Source: Limisphaerales bacterium
GTDB taxonomy: Bacteria > Verrucomicrobiota > Verrucomicrobiae > Limisphaerales > UBA11358
Length of the DNA: 9,532 bases
Assembly: GCA_003152145.1 (NCBI GenBank)
Contig: PLZL01000321.1
Location: forward strand, 1 to 9,532
Reading direction: 5' to 3'
Shown here: one piece after another, positions 1-5,555 of the stretch
Layout: every line of letters begins with the position of its first letter
How positions within the stretch are numbered: position 1 is the stretch's first letter
Translations under genes and position numbers: made by a program
Notes under the pieces: model-generated
Told to the model about the DNA's origin: nothing
Database searches by the model: none
What the model saw: the letters and a program-made list of their open reading frames with translations, nothing else

Positions 1-2
1 CG

Positions 3-716
3 CCGTTGCGTGCTGCCGACACGGACAGCCGCATCGAATCATCCGCCGCGAAGTCCTATACATTCAAAACCTATCTCAAGGATGATTCAATCAAGATTGC
101 ATCCAAAGATGGCGTCGTCACCCTGACCGGCACGGTCGCCGAAGCGTCCCACAAGTCCCTGGCCGAAAATACCGTGGCGGGTCTGCCCGACGTCAAGAGC
201 GTGGACAATCAACTCACCATCAAAGGGGAAAACCCGGCTGAACATTCAGACGCCTGGATCACCATGAAAGTGAAAACCGCGCTCCTGTTCCATCGCAACG
301 TGAGCGGCACCGGCACCTCCGTTTATACGAAAGACGGCGTCGTCACCCTGCAGGGTGAAGCGAGCAGCATGGCGCAAAAGGAACTCACCACCGAATACGC
401 CAAGGACATTGACAACGTCAAATCGGTTAATAACGAGATGACGATTGCCAAGACTCCGGCAACGCCAGGCGCAACCATCGGCGACAAAATTGATGACGCC
501 TCCATCACGGCTGAAGTTAAGACGGCGTTGCTATCGCACCATTCGACCAGCGCCCTGAAGACGTCGGTTTCAACGACGGACGGCGTCGTCACTTTGGGCG
601 GCATTGCCAAAAACGATACTGAAAAGAGCCTCGTCACCAAGCTCGCCACCGACATCATCGGCGTGACCAGCGTGATCAACAACATGACCGTCGCCGTGCC
701 GGTGCCGGCCAACTAA
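3..716 (+). CDS. Triple BON-domain periplasmic protein (OsmY-like), 5' partial
   Basis: The reading frame is open to the left edge, so the true start and probable signal peptide lie outside the window; the TTG at position 6 is not a convincing start. About 236 residues are visible. They form three consecutive BON domains (roughly residues 5-75, 80-150 and 163-232), each with an N-terminal helix, the signature DGVVTL followed by x-G, and a closing V-x-S-V-x-N-x-(L/M)-T-(I/V) strand. The signature is also repeated in the DNA (gacggcgtcgtcac near 332 and 578). BON domains are known to bind membrane or peptidoglycan surfaces, and OsmY-type proteins act in the periplasm under osmotic or envelope stress. 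The two small membrane proteins downstream support such a role. There is no catalytic domain, so a structural or chaperone role is inferred. The family call is secure; the exact role is not. Confidence 0.9.
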   Translation, partial: PLRAADTDSRIESSAAKSYTFKTYLKDDSIKIASKDGVVTLTGTVAEASHKSLAENTVAGLPDVKSVDNQLTIKGENPAEHSDAWITMKVKTALLFHRNVSGTGTSVYTKDGVVTLQGEASSMAQKELTTEYAKDIDNVKSVNNEMTIAKTPATPGATIGDKIDDASITAEVKTALLSHHSTSALKTSVSTTDGVVTLGGIAKNDTEKSLVTKLATDIIGVTSVINNMTVAVPVPAN

Positions 717-731
717 TCTGGCAGATCGCTG

Positions 732-759
732 CTGGCTGGTGCGAAAGCGCGCCAGCCAG
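732..759 (+). terminator. Strong intergenic hairpin after the BON gene
   Basis: A 12-bp stem (732-743 with 748-759, one G-T pair) closes an AAAG loop 15 nt after the BON stop codon. No T-run follows; the sequence continues agcaaaccaacc. It may be a partial terminator, an RNA-stability hairpin protecting the BON transcript, or a processing site between the BON gene and the small membrane gene. The hairpin is directly visible; its function is inferred. Confidence 0.45.
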
Positions 760-782
760 AGCAAACCAACCTCAAAAATTTT

Positions 783-932
783 ATGTTATACACGATTGCG
801 ATGGTGCTTATCATTCTGTGGCTGCTGGGGCTGGTGACCGGCGTCACAATCGGCGGCTTCATTCATGCCCTCCTCGTCATCGCCATTATTGTGATTTTAG
901 TCAGAGTCATCACCGGCCGGAAACCATTGTGA
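783..932 (+). CDS. 49-aa lmo0937-family-like small membrane protein
   Basis: This short gene encodes 49 residues from ATG to TGA. It starts MLYTIAMVLIILWLLGLVTG, followed by a GGFIHALLVIAI segment and a basic tail ending RKPL. The pattern is two hydrophobic helices joined by a short glycine-containing turn, with positive charges at the C-terminus. It closely matches what I know of the lmo0937 (DUF5670) family of tiny inner-membrane proteins, which often sit beside BON-domain or stress genes. The biochemical function of that family is not known. No clear Shine-Dalgarno sequence precedes the ATG; the upstream sequence is A/T-rich. It lies 66 nt after the BON gene, across a strong hairpin. The family call rests on remembered sequence character, not a search. 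Confidence 0.8.
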   Translation: MLYTIAMVLIILWLLGLVTGVTIGGFIHALLVIAIIVILVRVITGRKPL

Positions 933-1015
933 CGGATGCGAGTGAATCTCGCTTACGGGCGCAAACAATTAAATTAACAATCTGGATACCGAAGAAATCA
1001 AACTGGAGATTCAAT

Positions 1016-1234
1016 ATGAACACAAAAACCATAGTTGCCGTCATTCTGGTCACTCTGGGCATCGTGGTGCTCGCTTACTCGGGCATCACCTTCAAGACCC
1101 CGGGAAAGCCGGTCGAGTTCCTTGGAATGCACTTTGAGACCACCGTCAGCCACTTTATCTCACCGGCAGTCGGAGCGCTCGCGCTCGTCGGCGGGATCGT
1201 GTTGCTGCTTGTGAACCCCAAACGGGCCGGATGA
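1016..1234 (+). CDS. 72-aa two-helix membrane protein
   Basis: The ATG at 1016 is chosen because GGAG at 1005-1008 lies 7 nt upstream and the protein then begins MNTKTIVAVILVTLGIVVLA, a clean first transmembrane helix. The same frame is open further left to 818, but that stretch runs over the preceding gene in another frame and is Arg/His-rich with no membrane character. The centre (about residues 22-48, including TFKTPGKPVEF) is a short polar segment. A second helix (about 49-68, SPAVGALALVGGIVLLLV) and a basic tail follow. The layout resembles small DUF3185-like proteins found near BON genes, but I cannot assign a family firmly. The tail overlaps the next reading frame by ATGA. A membrane-stress role is inferred from context only. 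Confidence 0.8.
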   Translation: MNTKTIVAVILVTLGIVVLAYSGITFKTPGKPVEFLGMHFETTVSHFISPAVGALALVGGIVLLLVNPKRAG

Positions 1235-1494
1235 GCGGAGCCGATGATTTGAGCCGCCAGATCAGCGAATCAAACGACGATCACGCCATGAAACTGAACC
1301 TGAAAGCCGTCGCTACGAAGCGCTTTCGGCGTTTGAAATGGAATGAACGGGTGAGTCTTGGTGACTTTGTCAGGAACGAGCACCGACGTTTTGAACTGTG
1401 GCAAGGGCCGGGCGGTTTCCGGGCCGACTCGTTTGTGCAACCGATTTACCGGCGGGACAAAAGCCGTTTGACCGCAACCAAACAATTGAAATGA
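1231..1494 (+). CDS. Hypothetical 87-aa (or 68-aa) protein
   Basis: I do not recognise a named family. The ATG at 1231 overlaps the previous stop as ATGA, suggesting translational coupling; an internal ATG at 1288 would give a 68-residue protein. The conserved-looking part begins after the second ATG. It has a basic stretch (KRFRRLKWNERV), then a segment with GDFV, ELW-x-GPGGFRAD and F-V-x-PIYRR, rich in aromatic and basic residues. The spacing of Trp, Gly and Arg suggests a small folded beta-rich domain, not random sequence, and I have an impression of similar short proteins in Verrucomicrobiota. There is no signal peptide or membrane segment. The residues before 1288 look unstructured, so the later start may be correct. 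Confidence 0.55.
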   Translation: MSGADDLSRQISESNDDHAMKLNLKAVATKRFRRLKWNERVSLGDFVRNEHRRFELWQGPGGFRADSFVQPIYRRDKSRLTATKQLK

Positions 1495-1531
1495 ATGGAT
1501 CAAGATGCCGTCACTGTAGGGTTGCCATTTT

Positions 1532-1708
1532 ATGAACACACTGAAGCTCATTCGCCTGACCATCGTCCAACTGGCCAGGCAGGCTTGGTTTCTTCCCCAA
1601 TCTGTCGCGAATGCCGTCAAGCAAAGGCGGCGGCTGGCGGTTCGAAACGAACTTGAAGCCGAACGGCTCGACCGGATACGTAATCCGTCGAAGTATCTTG
1701 GGAAGTGA
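1532..1708 (+). CDS. Hypothetical 58-aa basic protein
   Basis: This 58-residue frame starts at ATG 1532, with AGGG at 1518-1521 about 10 nt upstream. It has an amphipathic N-terminal part (MNTLKLIRLTIVQLARQAWF), a KQRRR basic patch, and a charged helix (NELEAERLDRIRNP) ending SKYLGK. The high Arg/Glu content and helix-like pattern fit a short DNA- or RNA-associated or coiled-coil protein, but no function can be given. The E-A-E-R-L-D-R-(I/L)-R-x-P-x-K-Y ending gives an impression of conservation in related genomes, which I cannot confirm. It is the last frame of the plus-strand run of small genes; the recombinase remnant follows. Length alone makes chance possible. Confidence 0.45.
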   Translation: MNTLKLIRLTIVQLARQAWFLPQSVANAVKQRRRLAVRNELEAERLDRIRNPSKYLGK

Positions 1709-1710
1709 TT

Positions 1711-1910
1711 TTATCCCAAAGACCGGGAATAAACATTCCGTCCGGAAAAGCCGCTTATGATTACGTCAGTGAGACCGTGCTAAGAAACTTGCGCGAATTT
1801 CGGAACGTGTTTGGGCAGCTCACCCCGCAGGACAAGACCGAAACCATGCATGTTTATTGAAGCAAATCAACGCGTTGCTAGGAAAGCTGGTGTTGGTAGT
1901 AAGTTTATGA
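1711..1910 (+). pseudogene. Remnant of a serine recombinase C-terminus
   Basis: In one frame, codons from about 1735 to 1857 read as a charged helix followed by FRNVFGQLTPQDKTETMHV, then a TGA stop at 1858-1860. This resembles the C-terminal F-x-x-V/(W)-x-x-LTP-(E/Q)-(E/D)-(K/R)-x-(E/R)-(L/T) region of large serine recombinases. A shift of one base near 1853 puts L-L-K-Q-I directly after M-H-V, as expected for the continuing helix, and that frame ends at 1908-1910. A third frame stays open into the tRNA to 1981. No resolvase catalytic domain is present. I read it as a frameshifted fragment of an integrase next to a tRNA 3' end. The match is from family knowledge and is short, so confidence is limited. 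Confidence 0.35.
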
Positions 1911-1948
1911 ACTGGCGGACTTTAAGAGAGGTTCTAAAAAATCCAGAG

Positions 1949-2022
1949 TGGCTGTCCGACATGGATTCGAACCATGAATAACGCCTCCAAAGGGCGCTGT
2001 GTTACCATTACACCATCGGACA
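1949..2022 (-). tRNA. tRNA-Gln (anticodon UUG)
   Basis: The reverse complement folds as a complete cloverleaf. The acceptor arm TGTCCGA pairs with TCGGACA, the D-stem is GTGT/ACAC, the anticodon stem is GCGCC/GGCGT (one G-T pair), and the T-arm contains GGTTCGAATCC. The seven-base anticodon loop CTTTGGA gives anticodon TTG (plus-strand 1988-1990), which reads CAA glutamine codons. The discriminator base is G, as in bacterial tRNA-Gln, and the CCA end is genomically encoded (TGG on the plus strand at 1949-1951). It is a lone tRNA gene. Confidence 0.97.
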
Positions 2023-2032
2023 AACCGCGCGA

Positions 2033-2061
2033 ACACTAAACTTTCCGCATCGCTTTCGCAA
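2033..2061 (-). promoter_or_regulatory. Candidate promoter for tRNA-Gln
   Basis: On the minus strand, TTGCGA and TAGTGT are spaced 17 nt apart, with the -10 ending 10 nt before the tRNA 5' end. Both hexamers are weak matches to the sigma-70 consensus. The -35 end overlaps a 7-bp inverted repeat (2050-2066, stem TCGCTTT/AAAGCGA, loop CGC), which could instead belong to the leader of the plus-strand radical SAM gene. Confidence 0.3.
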
Positions 2062-2143
2062 AGCGAAAATCATCAGCAAACGGTTGGGTAGGCGAAAGAA
2101 AGTTTGCCCGTAGCTTTTCTTGCAGACACAATCACCAATTGTA

Positions 2144-3328
2144 ATGAGCGACGTTTCAACTGCACCAAATCCACCGACTGCCGAACCCGTTTCGGCAACC
2201 TCGGCCGCGCCAGATTTTTCCAAGCCAGTCCAGCGACTGAAAAAGGGCACGCTCAAACTGATCGGCGAAGTTCTCAAGCACGGCGGACCGGGCTATCTCC
2301 AGTTTGCCATCACCAACATCTGCAACGCGGACTGCGATTTTTGCGGATTCGCCCGTTCCAAGTTTGATCCCAAAGCCCGGCGGAGTGTGACGTTGCAGGA
2401 AGCGCGCGACGCGATTGACATCGCGCTCAAAAATCACATTGGCTACCTGCTTTTCGTCGGCGGCGAACCGATGGTGCATCGCGATCTGCGCGCCATGACG
2501 CGCTACGCGGCGGAGCGCGGCATCCATCCGATGATTTGCACCAACGGCGGTTTGTGGACCGAGGAGAATATGCGCGGCTTCGCCAGCGACGGCTTGAGCA
2601 GCGTCATCATGTCCATTGACGCGCACGACATTTCCAAACACGAAAAAAACCGGGGTCTGCCGGACGTCTGCAAAAAAATCAAGAAGGCGAATCAATTTTT
2701 CCACTCGGTCGGCATTCAAACCACCGCGAGCATCACGGCCAGCCGGCTGATTGACGATTACGACAAGCTGCCGGCATTTCTTGAAATGCTCGGATTCAAA
2801 AGCTGCACATTCAGTTATCCGCTCACGTCACTCGCGAGCAGCTATTTGAGCTTCAGCGACAGCGGCCTGGTGAATTACTCGAAGGACGAACTGATCGAAC
2901 TTTTTGGAAAAATCAAGCTGATGAAGGAGCGCAGCCATTTCCCGGTCGTCAACCCGACCGAATCGCTTTCAGAAATGCAGCGGCATTTGCGCGGCGAGAA
3001 GGAAAAATTCGGCTGCCTCGGCGGGCACAAGTATTTTTACCTCGACTGGAAGCTGGATTTGTATCGCTGCCATTTCTGGGAGAAGCCGATGTGCAAGGTT
3101 TGGGAATGGGACGACTCGAAGCTCATCCGCGACGGCTGCACGCGCTGCATGATTGACTGCTACCGCGACCCGAGCGTGCTGCAATTCGTCGCCATCAGCG
3201 CGAGTGACGCGTTCAACAATTTGAAAAAGGGGAAAATTCTTTCCGCCGCGAAAAATATTTTCGACTCGCGCAACCTGACTTCAATCAAAGCCGTTTGGGA
3301 AGATCGCAAGTGGATTGGCGGCGTGTGA
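2144..3328 (+). CDS. Radical SAM protein with SPASM-like C-terminus
   Basis: The ATG at 2144 gives 394 residues; an upstream in-frame TTG at 2120 adds only eight unconvincing residues. No Shine-Dalgarno sequence is evident. After a low-complexity Ala/Pro/Ser N-terminus, CNADCDFC (Cys60, 64, 67) supplies the CX3CX2C motif that binds the SAM-cleaving 4Fe-4S cluster. GGEP (106-109) and CTNGG (132-136) are typical SAM-barrel motifs. The C-terminus adds six cysteines (291, 309, 317, 332, 335, 339) spaced like a SPASM or twitch region, which would bind an auxiliary Fe-S cluster. Such enzymes modify peptides, lipids or cofactors by radical chemistry. No precursor peptide or partner gene is visible: a tRNA lies on one side and a convergent delta-60 gene on the other. 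The superfamily is certain, the substrate unknown. It is cytosolic, with no signal peptide. Confidence 0.9.
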   Translation: MSDVSTAPNPPTAEPVSATSAAPDFSKPVQRLKKGTLKLIGEVLKHGGPGYLQFAITNICNADCDFCGFARSKFDPKARRSVTLQEARDAIDIALKNHIGYLLFVGGEPMVHRDLRAMTRYAAERGIHPMICTNGGLWTEENMRGFASDGLSSVIMSIDAHDISKHEKNRGLPDVCKKIKKANQFFHSVGIQTTASITASRLIDDYDKLPAFLEMLGFKSCTFSYPLTSLASSYLSFSDSGLVNYSKDELIELFGKIKLMKERSHFPVVNPTESLSEMQRHLRGEKEKFGCLGGHKYFYLDWKLDLYRCHFWEKPMCKVWEWDDSKLIRDGCTRCMIDCYRDPSVLQFVAISASDAFNNLKKGKILSAAKNIFDSRNLTSIKAVWEDRKWIGGV

Positions 3329-3360
3329 AATATATTCGAGATGGAAGATCACTCGAAACT

Positions 3361-3374
3361 ATTACCTGACCCCT
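3361..3374 (-). repeat. REP-like GGGGTCAG motif, left copy (minus orientation)
   Basis: Read on the minus strand this is AGGGGTCAGGTAAT, sharing GGGGTCAG and a nearby TAA with the plus-oriented motif at 4897-4923. It lies in the 93-bp gap between the convergent radical SAM and delta-60 genes. An 8-bp direct repeat, ctcgaaac, flanks it at 3352-3359 and 3373-3380 (21-bp period). The short length makes it suggestive only. Confidence 0.4.
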
Positions 3375-3421
3375 CGAAACCACCCACCCCTTTCAGAGGA
3401 AGATGGACAATCATCAACCAC

Positions 3422-4828
3422 TTACGGAGACAATTGAACTGCTCTATAGAAGCGTTTCCCGCTGATTGGCATGGGGTCGAGGATGAACTGCGGATTGGTT
3501 TGCAGTGTCACGTTGAACAGCGGCGTCCAAAGCGATGGCGTATTAAAATTTGTAGTCCATTCAACCCGGTAGGTGTTGCTGATGGTCCCTTGAAGGAACG
3601 TTCCGAAATACTGATTGGCCTCTAGAAATTGCAGGTTTGTCGAGGTAGAGCCGTCACCGTTTAGACGGGCAATGCTGTTGATGCTTGTTCCGTTGAAGCG
3701 GTAAAAATTGCCGCCGATGATCACCTTCCCGTCTTGTTGTGCGGCTACACCATAGACAGAACTGCCTGCGCTGTTGCCGGAGCCTACATTGAATCCGACA
3801 TCTACTGCACCGTTTGTGAGAAGCCGGACGACGTTCGCGCTGGGGACGCCGTTGAAGCTTAAAAAACTCCCGCCGACGAGCACTTTCCCGTCAGCCTGAA
3901 CTGCTGCGGCACTGACAAGACTGGCTCCCGAACCGGGATTGAATGTCGTGTCCACACTCCCATCCGCATCAACAAGCGCAATGCCCTTCCGAGAGTATCC
4001 GCTCACACTGCTAAGACTACCACCAATGAGAAACTTGTCATTGGAAAGCACATTGATGAACCTCACCGTAGGAGTGTAAGGGTTGGCATTGCCGGGAGCG
4101 ACAGACGCGGTGAAATTTGTGTCCAAGCTGCCGTCGGAATTTAGGCGTGCCAAGTGGCTGCAAGTCGCCCCATTCATGGTCGTGAAGTCCCCGCCCACGA
4201 TTGCCTTGCCATTCGACTGCAACGCTACCGCAGTCACTATGTCGTTTGCGCCAGTCCCCGGATTGAATGTAAGGTCAAGGCTTCCGTTGGTATTGAGCCG
4301 CGCCACATGGTTTCGATTGGTGCCGTTCACGCTCGTGAAATCCCCGCCAATCACCACCTTGCCATCAGACTGCCCAGCAGCGCTCTCAACTCTGCCGTAG
4401 GAGGACAACTGGACTGGATTGAAATTCGCATCCACGCTCCCGTCAGGGCGGAGACGCACAACGGAATAATAGGGCACGCCGTTCCAAGACCCAAAAGTGC
4501 CACAGACTAGAATCTTCCCATCAGGCTGCAAAGCAATGTTGTCCACCAATTCGGAATCGGGCACGCTTGGCGAGTCGAATGTCGCGTCCGTGCTGCCGTC
4601 CGTATTCAGGCGCGCTAGGTATTTATGGGGACTGCCGTTGATAGTGGTAAATTCCCTTCCGATGATACTTTTCCCATTGGTCTGTAAAACCATGCACCGA
4701 ATATAACCGTTTGCCCCAGTCCCCGGATTAAAAGTTATGTCGAGCGAGCCGGGTTGGGCGCGTAAGAGGAATGTAGAGGCCAAAACGCAAGCCAAGATCG
4801 CCGTTGTCATCAGTCGTTGCGTTTTCAT
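3422..4828 (-). CDS. Secreted delta-60 repeat protein
   Basis: The protein has 468 residues. The N-terminus has a Lys/Arg start, a hydrophobic core (AILACVLASTFLL) and a likely cleavage site after LRA (about residue 24), so it is exported. The mature part contains seven tandem repeats of about 50-60 residues. Each carries ADGK/TNGK-x-(I/V)-(I/V)-GG-x-F, an NG segment, and ARL-x-x-DGS-x-D-x-x-F, the delta-60 (Type III beta-propeller-like) pattern. The last about 80 residues (SNTYRVEWTTN through GKRFYRAV) match a C-terminal module common on Pedosphaera-type secreted proteins, perhaps for sorting or anchoring. No catalytic residues are recognisable. A beta-propeller surface or binding role is inferred. 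The repeats cause internal DNA similarity (for example cagtccccggatt near 4253 and 4717). The gene sits between two REP-like motifs. Confidence 0.9.
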   Translation of the reverse strand: MKTQRLMTTAILACVLASTFLLRAQPGSLDITFNPGTGANGYIRCMVLQTNGKSIIGREFTTINGSPHKYLARLNTDGSTDATFDSPSVPDSELVDNIALQPDGKILVCGTFGSWNGVPYYSVVRLRPDGSVDANFNPVQLSSYGRVESAAGQSDGKVVIGGDFTSVNGTNRNHVARLNTNGSLDLTFNPGTGANDIVTAVALQSNGKAIVGGDFTTMNGATCSHLARLNSDGSLDTNFTASVAPGNANPYTPTVRFINVLSNDKFLIGGSLSSVSGYSRKGIALVDADGSVDTTFNPGSGASLVSAAAVQADGKVLVGGSFLSFNGVPSANVVRLLTNGAVDVGFNVGSGNSAGSSVYGVAAQQDGKVIIGGNFYRFNGTSINSIARLNGDGSTSTNLQFLEANQYFGTFLQGTISNTYRVEWTTNFNTPSLWTPLFNVTLQTNPQFILDPMPISGKRFYRAVQLSP

Positions 4829-4849
4829 GCTCGGTTTGGATTTGGAATC

Positions 4850-4884
4850 GAGATAACACTACGATAGCGGGGTGTAAAAGACAA
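4850..4884 (-). promoter_or_regulatory. Candidate promoter(s) for the delta-60 gene
   Basis: Two overlapping sigma-70-like pairs occur on the minus strand, each with 17-nt spacing: TTTACA (4873-4878) with TATCTC (4850-4855), and TTGTCT (4879-4884) with TAGTGT (4856-4861). They lie 22-56 nt upstream of the start codon. Neither is a strong consensus, and only one, if either, is likely to be real. Confidence 0.35.
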
Positions 4885-4896
4885 CTAAGAAAAACG

Positions 4897-4923
4897 AAAA
4901 GGGGTCAGACCTAACCATTGACA
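4897..4923 (+). repeat. REP-like GGGGTCAGAC motif, right copy
   Basis: The segment has A-rich sequence, GGGGTCAGAC (4901-4910), then CTAACCATTGACA. GGGGTCAG followed by a TTGACA-like stretch is a form I associate with repeats beside RAYT transposase genes in many bacteria. It starts 11 nt beyond the stop codon of the RAYT remnant, the place where such a repeat is expected. The inverted partner is at 3361-3374, on the other side of the delta-60 gene. Confidence 0.5.
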
Positions 4924-4934
4924 CGACTGTGCGG

Positions 4935-5264
4935 TCACTTGTTCTTTTTCTGTCGCCTTTGCCGTGACAGCAGATTCGACACATGCGTCCACGCCCCCAT
5001 CTGCAATTTCCCCGCGATCCATTTCAGAGTCATCGTCGTCTCCGTGCGCAGCCGCCAAGCGATGCGAATCTTCCCCGGATCACCCTTGCGCTGGCGCGCC
5101 AGTTCCGCCGCCGTCCAGCCCAAACGCTTCAGTTCTACCGCCACGCATTTCTGCGCCCACCTTTTCAGGCCGGCGCGCTCTGCCTTGGAAAAGTTAACGG
5201 ACGACTTTGGCAGATGCGCCGAGCACAAGCCGGAAATCAGCCGCGAAGAATGGCTTTCGGCAAA
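4935..5264 (-). pseudogene. C-terminal remnant of a RAYT (REP-associated tyrosine transposase)
   Basis: About 109 codons are open between the HicB-like stop (5265-5267) and TGA at 4935-4937, with no convincing start (only a TTG near 5228). The visible sequence has K-A-E-R, V-A-V-ELKRLGWT, ELARQRKGDPGK, a RLR-x-ETT-x-T-LKWIA segment and MGAWTHVSNLLSR. This is the helical DNA-binding tail of verrucomicrobial RAYT/TnpA_REP (Y1-transposase-like) proteins. The catalytic HUH and Tyr part, normally some 150-200 residues upstream, is absent and its place is taken by the HicB-like gene. It therefore cannot transpose by itself. The adjacent REP-like motif supports the identification. It might still be expressed as a small DNA-binding protein, but decay is more likely. 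Confidence 0.7.
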
Positions 5265-5492
5265 TCAAGCAGCCACTTCAAAATTATGCAGCGCCGGCAA
5301 ACCGTCGCCGCGTTCCAACGACAATTCCACCCATCTTTCGAGCGCAGATTTTAATTCATTCATTACTCCTGCGCGCGTCGGAGCGAAAACGACCAAGCCT
5401 GCAAATCCCGGAATTTTCGCGGAAAATCCCTCGCCCGCGCCGAGGTTTTTGACCACAGCCAATTTCAGCGCGTCCTTGCAGTATTCGCTCAT
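5265..5492 (-). CDS. HicB-family-like antitoxin, no visible partner
   Basis: From ATG at 5492 the protein has 75 residues starting MSEYCKDALK; an ATG at 5501 adds three residues and a TTG at 5519 adds nine. The start at 5492 is preferred because related short HicB proteins begin M-(S/N)-x-Y-x-x-A-(M/L)-K. The single alpha-beta fold is recognisable: GFSAKIPGFAG resembles the HicB strand G-x-(I/F)-P-G-(F/L)-x-G, and the helix MNELKSALERWVELSLERGD with the ending GLPAL matches the family. HicB proteins neutralise the HicA mRNA interferase by binding it. No HicA (a small dsRBD-like basic protein) lies on either side, so this is orphaned, or its toxin lies elsewhere or was lost. There is no added DNA-binding domain. 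Its stop is directly followed, in the same frame, by the RAYT remnant. Confidence 0.7.
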   Translation of the reverse strand: MSEYCKDALKLAVVKNLGAGEGFSAKIPGFAGLVVFAPTRAGVMNELKSALERWVELSLERGDGLPALHNFEVAA

Positions 5493-5520
5493 GCCGTTCA
5501 TTGCCGGTATAATAATCAAC

Positions 5521-5555
5521 TTTCAGCCGTAAATCAATTCGTTCTTTGGCTGAAA
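5521..5555. repeat. 8-bp perfect inverted repeat upstream of the HicB-like gene
   Basis: TTTCAGCC at 5521-5528 and GGCTGAAA at 5548-5555 are perfect inverted copies with 19 nt between them. The arms lie in the gap between higA and the HicB-like gene, 29-63 nt upstream of the latter's start. This could be an operator for an antitoxin or a weak hairpin. The right arm overlaps the first bases of the 19-bp direct repeat. Confidence 0.4.

Noticed and set aside
323..712. A 129-codon minus-strand frame opposite the BON gene, hydrophobic in places
   Set aside because: The hydrophobic look arises from the complement of repeated BON codons; the three BON repeats on the plus strand explain the sequence.
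938..952. A small hairpin (GCGAG/CTCGC) after the 49-aa gene
   Set aside because: The stem is only 5 bp with no T-run; such hairpins are expected by chance in this composition.
1..1948. A possible second copy of the tRNA-Gln 3' end as an attachment site
   Set aside because: I looked for the T-arm sequence and saw only ggttcgaaacg near 1639, which does not extend beyond a few bases; any true second copy would lie outside the window.
2156..2719. A 187-codon minus-strand open frame opposite the radical SAM gene
   Set aside because: The plus-strand gene carries the radical SAM motifs; the antisense translation has none and is Ala/Arg/Val-rich.
3341..3625. A 94-codon plus-strand frame after the radical SAM gene
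   Set aside because: Most of it lies opposite the end of the delta-60 gene, and it has no ribosome binding site or family-like sequence.
3422..4828. Repeated similar DNA segments that could suggest a repeat array
   Set aside because: They follow the codons of the tandem delta-60 protein repeats, vary in sequence, and lack the uniform spacers or repeats of a CRISPR array.
4918..5532. A 204-codon plus-strand open frame
   Set aside because: It runs opposite the RAYT remnant and HicB-like gene, both of which have family-like sequence; the plus-strand translation is low-complexity Arg/Pro/Ser.
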